The translations under genes were made by a program, and so were the position numbers. Shown in pieces: positions 1-11,039 of a stretch of DNA of 64,000 nucleotides (positions are counted from its first letter, which is position 1; every line of letters starts with the position of its first letter). The stretch comes from Parus major (lineage: Eukaryota; Chordata; Aves; Passeriformes; Paridae): positions 66,696,986-66,760,985 of the forward strand of contig NC_031769.1 of the NCBI RefSeq assembly GCF_001522545.3, written 5' to 3'. The notes beneath the pieces are model-generated. The model did no database searches and was not told the origin of the DNA. It saw only the letters and a program-made list of their open reading frames with translations.

Positions 1-1727
1 GGCAGGATCAGCCACAAAGGCTTTTTTCCTCCCATCTCTCAGCATTTTTCTCATGGATAGGAGTTCCCATGTAGTTTACCACGTTCCTTTACGTGGTTGA
101 ATACGGTTAGGAAGTAAACTGGTGTTTGAGTTGAAAATTGTTTCTCAGCTCCTGTACTTTTCCAGTTCAGCCCTTTTTTATCCACTAGCTGGCTTTGCAA
201 GAAGACACAAAGGAAAATTTGGAAACAGTAACTGAATTATTTTTGTTGTGTCAAGCAATGGAATGATTTATTCAAAGCTGAGTGTGGGAAGGAAATCTGA
301 TATGATGAGCCAGGGGCAATCCTTCTGTTAATTATCTCTCTCCCCTCCCATGACCGCAATCTTCCCTCTGTCATTCTTTCTCACTCTCCCACTTTCTAAA
401 CATTTTCTCTTGCTACAAAAGGGTGGTAAATATAGGAGGTGTTTTTGAAGTACCTGAAACTGTTCCCTGAGCAGGGATGATCTAACACCACACACGATGC
501 AACCCTTGCATAGGGAACGGCACATAAGATTCATGTTGCCATGGATGTGCTATAAGCAATCTAAGGATTGATGCACAAACAAAAATACAAACAATGGAAA
601 AACTGTTTGCAGTGTGCACTTGTCTTCAAAGTCAGTAGCAGAACTTACTGCAGAGGGAACCTCCCCAAGATCCTCTGACCTTAAGAGTACAGCTTGGCTG
701 TACCTAGGCAAGGTGAAGTCTATGCTAGGTTCTGCTGGGTGGTCTCCTAGACAGCATTACCTCTACCCACAGCTCTTATCTTTGGCTTTGTACCATCACA
801 GCGAAGCATTTGGAACAGAAAATCATGTAGAGAAAGAGATAGGTACTGCTAAGAGGAGATTAACAGTCATTCATTTCTTAAGGTGTGGGTATGGGTATAT
901 ATCTTCACAATTTTAGCTGTAGCTGTGATGTGTCCAAAGTCTGCTGCTGTTGTAATCGAAACAAGTGAAATCCGCTTTCATGAATTGCAGCTGGATTCTT
1001 TCCAAGAAGCTTGGTTTCCTTTTAATGTTGGGCTATTAATTAGCTCAGCAATTCATTCTAGTTTTATTTGGAACAACTCAGCAAGTTGCCATATTTGAAC
1101 TCTTCTGTAAGTGCCAGGAGTTTTCTTGAAAGAGTTCTCTCACTGCAGAAAAGTGAACGTACCCATGGGAGGATGGCTTCTACTCAGGAAGATCCATCTA
1201 TTCCCAGCCTACTTGCCAGCTTCCATGGAAGGAAGATGTGAAGAAACATGGTGTTTCTCTTTTCCAAAGTTATTGCAAAGCAATAGGAGGTGTTCCATCC
1301 ATTCATCAAAAACATTTATTTCTTACTCCAGTTTTAATGGGGTATATTAGTATTTGAAACTGATGAAGCTACATATCTTGGCTGTGAGAAACTCTTGAAT
1401 AAACTCAAACGTTTTTCAGGGTAGATTCTGGATAAACTTTGAATCCCAGTGGATGTTTCTGGGTGGTCTGGTTTGATATTGCACAGACATCCTTAGCACA
1501 GCAATTTACATGGAAATATGAGATGCTGGAGGCATTGTAATGCCGATTCCTTTTTTATTATTCTTCACTATCTAATCAGGTTTTACCAAAATCAAAGAAT
1601 TCTGGTACTTAACGGGCAAAAAGCTTTCACGTGTGGTATTTGTAAAGATAGCAAGGAAGAAATTTAAGGAATATTTAAACTTTGGCAATTACAAGGTCAT
1701 TTTATGTCGTACGTGACAACAGCACAT

Positions 1728-1750
1728 GAGGTGAGCACTGTGCTCACCTC
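1728..1750. repeat. 23-bp palindrome with single central base
   Basis: Arms GAGGTGAGCAC (1728-1738) and GTGCTCACCTC (1740-1750) are perfect reverse complements around one T. A CGTACGTGAC segment (E-box-like) lies 10 bases upstream and a TGTGTGTG run downstream. Confidence 0.9.
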
Positions 1751-2699
1751 TGTGTGTGTGCACCTACAGATGCCAGCCTGCTGTGTTACCCTTGGTTTGA
1801 AACAGAGATATGCTTGGAGAGGGCTAGGAAAGGAATGCTCTTTCCCTGACAAGATTTGTGCACAGTCACTGAGCCCATTGGATTACACTCTTTGCTGTAG
1901 AACTGCCCACACAAACCAGCCACGAGCAGACCTCACTGTACAGAGCACTCCATGTGCACAGAGTGGTGGAAAGTGTTCTCTGCAGCATGGAGATCATACA
2001 TTTAGTGTAAGGAATAAATGCCTGTAATCTTAAAACTTGCTTTTGAATGAAAAATAGAACATGTGTTGCTTCAGGAAGCAGGTTTTTTTCCCAAGATTGG
2101 ATGTCATCTCTTTTTCACTTTAAAATCAGTTGACCAAAAGGAAATCTTCACTGGTCTTTCCTCTTTTTTCCCTAGAATATATATTTTTCTTTCCTTATGG
2201 GGATGTTACTTGGAAGATAAAATCTCATTGGGAAATGGAAGAGGAAAAACAGTATCTGTACTACTTCTAACTGTGTACTGTCTGCTTTTATATCAGGAGA
2301 AGTTTTCTCACCATGTATGCATTACTACAGCCCCATTTTTCTTTTTGTACCCCCATGGGCTTAAAATTAGAGGAGATCTGGCCAGGGGCTGTTCTGCCTG
2401 TTCTTATTCAGGCACAGTGGTTGCATGCAGTGTTTGGCATGGTTCTCTCCTGTTGGGTGGGTATCCCAATTCTGTCTGCCTGCCTTTGCCTTCCCCGTGT
2501 CAGGGTTAATGCTGAACCCTGGAGAGAGAGAATTATTAATGCAAAAGTCACCCCTTAGTCTGATGGCACCTTCTTCTCCAATGAATGCATGTGTTGCTTC
2601 AAGCACCCAAAGTATAGCAGCTCATTGGCTCCGCATCCCTGCAGTTTCCCTTTCACAGTGTTCATTAAATATCTATCCAGAGTGTGTGGCATAAATCTT

Positions 2700-2960
2700 T
2701 AAAAACGAGGGTGCCCTGGAGGCCAAATGTGTGACAGGCTTTTGCAAAGAGGCTCGCTAATTGCTTTTAATTAAATCGCCTGCACTTCTGCTGGCCCCTG
2801 TGAACGCTTTCAGCCAGCGCTGCGGTGTTCTGGCCTCTCTCTGATGTGGTGATGCCACCTGAGCAATTCTGGTCCCCTGAGATGGGATGGGTTATTCAGG
2901 ACATCACCCTAATTTCCACTGATTGCTTCTGACATCACAGGGGGATCAGGGGAAGAAAAG
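2700..2960. promoter_or_regulatory. Putative conserved non-coding element with homeodomain sites
   Basis: Contains GCTAATTGC and TTTTAATTAAATC side by side at ~2757-2777, followed by a GC-rich part with CAGCGCTGCGG and ending in TGACATCACAGGG. Judged by motif density only. Confidence 0.3.
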
Positions 2961-5289
2961 GAACTAGGGCCTTTGGCTTTTACAGTTCTATCAGCAGTTA
3001 CATCCATAAACATGTGTGTATGTTTATATGTATGCACATGTGTGTGGGGTTACAGCTGTATTTATGAGAGTTTAATAAACAGCACCCAATGTTTGCTTAG
3101 ACTCTGTGTGTGTTAGCCCACAGAGGGCTTGTTATGAAGTTGACACAAGTGAAAGGAGCAAGGCGCTTTCCAGGGGGTTGTGCCTCTGGATGTGAGGTGC
3201 TTCAGACAAGCTGTCTCCCTTTGATCTGAGGGAGGAGGTGCAGGGCAGCCAAAGCTTTATTATGACCTTAAAAGTACCAAATACATTTCTTGGTCCTCCA
3301 TTTCATTTTTTTCCATGCTTGTCTTTTCTGTTCGATAAGCCAGGCTGCAATCAACTCAAGTCTCCCGTGTCAAATTCTTGTTAGCAATATGCAGTTCTGC
3401 TGACAGTGTGCTCAAATCCAGGGCTCAGTGCTTCAATTCACTCATCCAGCAGCATGATGGTAATGGTGAAAAAAATCCTCCTTGGAGGAGCACCTCACGT
3501 GGGATCAGTGCTAGCAGAGAGGGGCTGCCCTGCTGTCTCAGTGAGCTGGGAAGTGTTTAATAGACCTGAAACAAGGTGTTAGGCTGTTATTTCTTTGTTC
3601 CTGCTTCTTTGAGGACCATCATCCATCTGGAGGTTTCAAACTGAGCTTTTGAAACAGCTGCTGTTAGAATATTGTTTGCCAGTTGGTAAATTAAGAGATG
3701 TGCAGATTTACAGCTACTGAATTTCTTCTCTGTTCTTATTTTAAGTAGCTACAATATTGTTTAAAATTCACTAAAAAATACAGATGCCGATCCCTTTCAA
3801 CTAAAGCATCAAAGAAAATGAGCTCCTCTGATACATCTCACATCAGGTTTTGTTTTAGCTGCTTTCATACACTCCTGTCAAAAAGATGTCAGTAGTGATT
3901 TAGATCCTGCTAAGAGAAAAGGTGCCAGCTGTTGTGAACAGCAGAGGTGTTAGGTTTGCAAAGCATTGCTGTGACCAAGTGTGCATTTCCTTTAGAGAAA
4001 GTTGCCTTTTTGGAACAAGAAAGAGTCCCATATAATTCTGTGAAATCTTATTTTTTTTCAAAAATAAACAAATATTTATTTGGGTTTGGAAAGTATATTA
4101 AGGGGGGGTTAGGAAATTTTAGACTGGAGATGGATGAGAATTTTTTTTATAGATGGCAATTAACATATATAAAAACATATGTTATGCGAAAGCTTTTTAA
4201 TCACTTTTTAATTGCTTTTAAATTACGTCATCTTTATACTGAAATTAGTGTGTTCTGTATCTACCCATTTCTCATGCTCTTTGTCCCTGCTGTTTAGGTT
4301 TCCAGGGGCATTCTCCTTGTGCTGTTTCATAATGCTGTTATTCACGTACAGGAACTGTCATCAAAAGTCAGTGTTAGCTGGGAGCTGCAGAGATGCTGCT
4401 GCTTTCCTTTGGATAGATGGCAACTGCAGTACCTCAAATGTGATTTAGCATTTCTTTGGGTTTATTACTTTGTGAATGGCAGGCAGTGTGGTGTGTTAAA
4501 GGTTTCTTATGCAGTCATCCGTCTGTTTTGTAAGATGTTGCTTGTCTTGTGCAATGTAAAACTTGGCAAATACAGATGCCATGGGATGGAGGAATGACAC
4601 ATGCTTCTTTCTCTGCCACTGATGCTCCCTGGGAGACGGGTTGCATCCAGGGCATGGTTGCAGGCACCTCTGTATCACACACCCTGGTCAGGCAGCCTCT
4701 GCTCAGTGTCTTCTGTGCCTGGAGGAGCCGAGGTCAGCCTTGCCCCACCCTCTTCTGCAGCATATACATATACTTGCCTGGCAAGTCCACAGCTCCTGCA
4801 ACCGAGTTAATGAGGATTGAGTAAACACCTTACATTGAATCTAACCTGGCTCTGTGCTTGTGGTCCAAACCCTCCACCTATGGGTAGCAGCAGACTGTCT
4901 GCACCTCAGAGGAGAGCTCCTCCTAAAATACCCTGATGCAGCTGAGCAGTGCCAGGCCTGAAATCTGGATGGTGTGTTACTCATTTGTGCCTTACAGGAG
5001 CAACTCAGGCATGTGGAAAGTAAAGAGAGGAAAGGCTGCACCTTGTGTTTTAGTTGGATTTTGTATGAGAGGTGTAGCTATATTTACTTTTTTCATGCTA
5101 TGCCTCTCTGTGAGGCTCCATAGTGTATCTAAAGGGTATTTTGCCTGGCATCAGTTTTGGCACTATCCTGCTCTTTGTGTGCCAAATGATCTAGTTTTGA
5201 TAAGAAAGAAATCTATTCTGATTAAATATTTCCCTATCAAGACAGCTTCATCCAGTAGATCCAGACTATCTGTTGAGGTCAGAAATTAA

Positions 5290-5440
5290 CTGTGCTGCTG
5301 CACATCTGGTGAGGTGTCATTCTGGCTGCCTGCCCTGGTGCCAGCCTGACGGCTCTGTCAGCTCAGCTTATGTCAGTGCTCAGGCGACTGATTTGACACA
5401 TATTAAATGTGTTAATTAAATGGTGGGCCAGCATGTGTTT
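5290..5440. promoter_or_regulatory. Putative regulatory element with ACACAT/ATGTGT inverted repeat and TTAATTAA
   Basis: ACACAT (5396-5401) and ATGTGT (5407-5412) form an inverted repeat over an AT core, directly followed by TTAATTAA. Upstream is CAGCCTGACGGCTCTGTCAG. Motif-based only. Confidence 0.28.
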
Positions 5441-8400
5441 AGAAGAACTCTCACCAAATTGATGATGTGTAGAAAAGTACCTTTGAAGGAACACCTGTGT
5501 CACTTTGCAGGTGTATTCTAGAGTAACTTCTGTCCTGATGTGCTGTTGGGGGAAAATAATACTATTATTCGGCCACTGGAGGTTCAGTCTATTACTGTTC
5601 TCTTTTCTTGGCAGTGGATTGGATTTCTCCAGAGAGGAAATTAGATTTTTCCTTCCCTTTCACTCTGTCTCTGTCCTGGGCTTACATCAATTGTTGGTTG
5701 TCTGTGCACCACAGTGTGTGTGATAACCTTTACTTCCACGAGTTACTTCATTTGCTGTTCCCTAATAAACTGTATTTACACGTGATGCTTCTTTCCTTCT
5801 GGTGACAGCAAAGGCAATCAAGATGATGTACTTCTTGTCTAAATTTGTGTAGGAATGAGTGCTGGCTTAGCCTGGGACATTTCAGCCAGAACTGAATCAG
5901 AAGTGTGCTGAGAGCTGAGAAGTCTATGTAGCCCAAGGGTAGGGTCTAGTAACCAAGGGGAAATTTGTGTATATAAGGAGGTATGCTGGATTTTATTTTC
6001 CTGTCCCCCTTGCAGCCAGCTGCAAATTTGCTGGGAGTTATTGTTGGTTTTTGCTGCAATTTTATCTGGTCAGCTAGCCAAAAGCTAGCTTGGGGGCCTT
6101 GTTATTGTAGGAGTATCCAGTGAGATGATTTGTTTACAGCAGAGGGCAAATCCCACAGAGAGTGTTGGAGAAAGACAAGGTCCCAGAGGTTTGAGAGAGC
6201 TTGGTGGGAATTAGGAAACACAGCAGCAGCAGGGACAGGGTCACCTCCCAGCAGTCTTCAAGATCACTGTGACGGAGGTGGCAGAGCTCACCGTGCCAAA
6301 AGGGTGACCTCAGGGAGCACGGAGGTGGTGGGACGTGCTGGAGGTGCTGAACAGCTTGGGAAACTAAATACTCTTAGAGGGTTTTTTTCTTTCCTTTTGT
6401 GCTCTGATGAAAAGCAGAGTCCAAATGCAAAATTCTTTCTCAAGGTCACATCCTGCGCTTGACTTTTGGCTGAGCAGAGCAACTGCTGGGGCTGAGGCAA
6501 AAACAGCCTTGGTGCTGTGGGTTGTTACTGCCACTGGGAATTTCTGGTGTCCCACATTTTACATCTAAAGCTATGTTGCCAGAGATTCCTCCTCAAATTA
6601 TGAGTGTTTTTCACCTGAGCCTCAGGTTTTTTCTCTCTTTAGAAGCAGAGGAACATCTCAGAGGGGTGCTTAGATGGAAGGAATTAAGAGTATTGGGTAT
6701 GCAGTAATATAGGGAAAACTGACAGAAACTGGGGGATTTTGTTTGTTTTGTGTTGTTTTTTGTTTTTTTAATATAATGTGCAACTGTGAGTGTGAATCTA
6801 GAATCAGACTGTCACCTTGGGGATTTTTTTCAGTGTGAATGCTGTTGGCCAGACTTCAAGTGCTTTGTCTTGGCCATTTTCTCCAAGGGATACTCCTATA
6901 TAATTACAGTCTTGGTGGTTCACAGATGGAAACTGGGCAGGGAGAGAACACTGGAAAGGCACAAAAAGCTGCTACCTTGTGGTTTCAGATGGAGCTAAAA
7001 CTTGCACTGCAGAGCAGGAATTTCTTTGTATTTTGGATCTGGAGATGGGCGAGTGAATGCTAGAGAGTTGTTCAAGCAGTGCAATGTAGCCTCTTTTTCC
7101 TCTAGATATGCTATTTGCAAATGACTTACCTTCTTTATTTTTTTAAATAGAAGTATTTGCCTTTCATCCTTGTGCAAATGTTCTGAGAATAAATGTCAGT
7201 CTTTTAAGACAAACGAGGTTTCTGAAACCTGAAACAGATCATTACCAGTGTGCAAGTGTGAGATCAAGTGAGAAAGGACAGAATGTGGCTCTCAGCCCCT
7301 CCATGGCACAGACAGCTTGCCAGGTGGGATTTGGAAGAGGTGGGCTATGCAGGGCCATATAAGCTGATGTTAACCTGGTAATACTGCAGTTCTTCCTGGT
7401 CTCCTGACTGTGTGTTCATAGACTGCTCCTTTCACAGCTGCAGGTGGAGAGGATGGGAGAGAAAAAACAGTTGGAAAGGGGAGAGAACAGCATTTCAGAT
7501 GTCAGGCTCTGGCATACTTACATTATTTTATTTCACTTTCACATCTTTTCAGAAGAGGTTGCCTGAAAAACTGTTGTGAGGGATAGCAGCCCAGTTTGTC
7601 CATCCCAGTGCCAGGGAGAGAAGCTGTTAGCAAAGACATTTTGCCCTTTGTGATGTAAAGTCCTTGTCCCTCTTGTCACCAGTGCCTCTGCTGTATTTGC
7701 ATTAGCTAACCTGCTGTCTGACCTGTGGTTTTACCATGCCTCTCTTTGCTGATGCCCAGGACAGTGACAAGGCAGTGGGGCTGAGCCCCTGGGGCTCTGC
7801 AGAGGTTCTTCAGTAGCTCCCTCACTCACACCCCAGCAAACCTGGGTGCTCGTGGGTGTAACATATGCAGCCCCAGGACCCAGTTTCCACATTTCCCAGC
7901 CAGAGGTGCAATATGCTGCACAAGGAGTCTCGTGTTCAGTGCCTTGTTCCTGTGGGGCCCAGGCCTGGATGACACCTGCGGTAAGACAGCTGCCCTCAGG
8001 CTGGCTTGTGCTTACAGCAGTGCAGTGCAGTTTTGCCTTAGGGGTTGTCTGGGTCCAGCCTGTTTGTCCACTGCTGCTGAGTGCCTGTTGCCTGTGAGAG
8101 AGGCTGTCCCACGTGTCCTGAGCGTGCCTGGTTTCACTGCCCGAGTACCGCAGGTTGGATTTGCGTGCAGGTTTCAACTTGCCCCTATGATCACTTGCCT
8201 GGGACTTAAGGAAATTAGACCTCAGCTGGATCCGCTGCTCTGACTGAGCTGCGTGGAGCAGAGAGGCTGGGCAAAGAAGCAAAATCCTTTACATGCACGT
8301 CTTCTTGCACACACAAAATTTTCCAAGAAGAGCAAATGGATGTGTCTGGGAGTTTTTGGCATTGATGAGGATTTCCATGAGTAGTGTGTATGATGAGGGT

Positions 8401-9180
8401 TTGCTCCACGCTCCACCAAATAATTGAGATGGAAACATTTTCATTGATTCGAGGAGCTGGAGCTTGCTTGCTCCATTTGCCATGGGTGGGCAAAGCTCAT
8501 CTCAGTCTTGTAGTGATTTTGTCTGAGTCGGTAGTTTTGTCATGTGAACTGGGTGGAAATTGTTGCAGCCTCAGAGGCCTGGTGCCTGGCTGCATGGAGG
8601 CCTCGGTGTGAGCATCAGCTCGGCACCTTTCCTGCTGCTGGGGCAAGGCTGCTGCGGCGGGTGGCTTTGCTGCAGAGGTGGGAAAGGGTTGACTGATAGA
8701 TGCTTGCTAAAAACTGCAGTGCTGAATCTTTTATCATATAAAATTGAAGCCAGATATGTTGGAAAGTCAGTAGGCTGTCCTAATATGTAAAGCATTTCAA
8801 CAGAGATGTGGCATTTCATATGCTGCTGGTGTTGCTTGAAAGTCACGCTCACCCAGCTACAGCAGGGATTATTTTTTTGTCATCTCCAGATTTTTTAGAG
8901 GAAAGGGCAGAAACTGATCATATGCATGTGATAATCCAGAGAAGAAAATAGAGGGTAAACAATCTCTGAAGCTGTTTCCTTTCTATGAAATGAGTAACTG
9001 CTGCATGTGGAGTTTTCTACTGTGCACCAGTGACTTAATAAAATACACTTTTATTATTTGGTCACCTCTCCCTGACTTTATATAAAAGTTGGTATCTCGG
9101 TTATTTTTATATTTACTTGATACTAACTTGAGCAATGCAATTAAAATGCCAAAGCCTTACGTATCTAATGCAGACTTCCC

Positions 9181-9194
9181 GTTTCTATAGCAAC
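9181..9194. promoter_or_regulatory. RFX-type X-box (GTTTCTATAGCAAC)
   Basis: A 14-base imperfect palindrome with both half sites of the RFX consensus (RYYNYYN1-3RRNRAC), in an SLC22A23 intron. RFX factors drive ciliary and neuronal genes. The motif is exact; binding is inferred. Confidence 0.4.
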
Positions 9195-10870
9195 AAAACT
9201 CGCCCTTGTACTTAATGAAGGAATATTGGAGTGTGAGTAACTGTGACTTTAAGGTTTAGAGAAACAAACAGAAACACTTCATATCTGGAGATTAGAGAAA
9301 TAAAACGGAAGTGACCTCTTTGCATAGAACAAAAAAAAAATTTCCTAGGCTTGGGATACTTCATTAGTAAGAATGAAACCATATTAATGTCATAAGGAGC
9401 TCTGTGTTTTAATCTTGTTTACCAAACTAAAATGTAAAAGTCTTTTATAGCATGTGAGAGTCTTTGAGGGCTTTTTCTCTCCCTTTTGTTTCCAAAGCTG
9501 CTGTGTTTGTGGTTAGGCTAATGAAAATTTGGGCTTCCTGACAGCAGATACATTTTCCTTTTGCACTGGCAAAAATCCATTGGTAATTTTGTATTGGCTG
9601 AAAATAAAGGGAGAAAAACTTGTGGTGTTTAATCCTACATTTGATCTACAAGCTAGTTCATGGTCAGTTAGTTTAAATCTGTGTCACAGTGATAAATGCA
9701 AACTGCAGGTTAGAGAGTGAATGAAGGAGCAGCTGTCATCTCTTCCTATTTTCTTGCAGCTTTTCAGTTAAAATTTTAATAACCATTAAATTCTATTTTA
9801 AAACCACCATAGGAAACACCCCATAGAAAAGCAACAATGCTGATGGCAATATACTACAAATGTTTACTGGCTTCTTTCTGTATCAGCATTCCAATGAGTG
9901 CTACACAACATTTGTGGCAGGTTTATTGAGCTAAAGTATTAGTCTGTGCAAGTGAATGTGGGCAAATGGGAAATATGAAATAGAGGCTTCTATTGCAATC
10001 TTACTGGTGAAAAAAAAATCCAAAAGCCAGTCCAGTTTTTGTGTTTTCTATTTCTTCTGTGACTTTCTCTAATTTTGTTGTTAGGCTGCGATTCTGATAA
10101 ATTCATCTTCTGATCTGACTGAGCAAAACCAGCCAGAATTCAGGGTTTAAGGAAACATTTGATCTAGTGAACTGAGTTTTATCTACTCACTTGTCACAAG
10201 ACAGCTGAGGCAACCAAACCGTGAATTGTCACTGTTTGAATTGACAGTTGCCTGATAAATTGCCCCACAGCAAAAGGAAGGATGGAGGACAGGATAAGAC
10301 AGATGGGAGGTTGGCTTGTTTGAAAGTTGATCAAGATAAGCTATTGGGAAAAGCAAACCCAGAAACAACATGCTCAGCAAAATCCAGCTTGGAATTGGCT
10401 GAGTCGGAGCATATTAAGCTGTGGGCAGGTGGCATCCCATTTGAGCTGGGAGCCTGCATCCTGCTGAGAGCTGTGCTCTTCTGCCTCCCAGCAAACTCTT
10501 AGGAAAGGCAGGTGCTGTCTCTGAGAAGTGTAAAAAGGCATGACCCAAGATCTTTGGCTTGTGTTTAGCTATACATTCCCTTTTAAAAATAAACACCTTA
10601 TTATTTAGCAAAATGCTTCTCTAGGCAGAGACTGAAGGAAATCTGGCAATGTGGATACGGCAGGTATATGGAAGTTGCAATGTTTGCACCACAGACACCT
10701 GTTAATGGGCTTCTCTAGAGCCTAAATATAGGAGGAAGCAAAATGTATTTGATTCTGCATAGCTTTGACCAAAGCTGCTGAAGGACATGAACTCCCTTAA
10801 AGTTTCCAAGCGATGCTCTGGGGTTGTCTTTGCTGGTGGGGGCTGACTGTCTGTGTACTCTGTGTTTCAG

Positions 10871-11039
10871 GGATAGAGCTCTGTCCTCCCGGGCACCGGT
10901 TCATGATCACCATGGTGGCGAGCTTCATCGAGATGGCAGGGCAGTTCCTCATGCCAGGGCTGGCTGCCCTCTGCAGGGACTGGCAGGTCCTCCAAGCAGT
11001 CATCATCTGTCCCTTCCTGCTGATGCTGTTCTACTGGGT
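10871..11039 (+). CDS. SLC22A23: SLC22A23 coding exon (likely exon 4; TM5-TM6)
   Basis: The acceptor is TGTGTTTCAG ending at 10870 and the donor is GTAAGT starting at 11040. The exon enters with two bases of a split codon and leaves with two bases (phase 2). It encodes a cysteine-proline segment (ELCPPGHRF), then two hydrophobic stretches (MITMVASFIEMAGQFLMPG and VIICPFLLMLFYW) separated by the short loop CRDW, which fits TM5 and TM6 of an SLC22 carrier. It runs directly into the PESLRWL motif at the start of the next exon. Confidence 0.95.

Larger units (their letters stand above)
1..10870 (+). other. SLC22A23 intron (3' part)
   Basis: AT-rich, non-coding. All open frames are short, lack family features and are broken on both sides. 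It ends at the TTTCAG acceptor at 10870. Visible structure: a 23-bp palindrome at 1728-1750, homeodomain-type clusters at ~2700-2960 and ~5290-5440, a TG/TA-rich stretch at ~3009-3050 and an RFX-type X-box at 9181-9194. No complete transposon recognised. Confidence 0.8.

Noticed and set aside
7731..8282. 183-codon minus strand open frame
   Set aside because: Low-complexity composition and no family motif; lies in an intron of SLC22A23 with no splice context.
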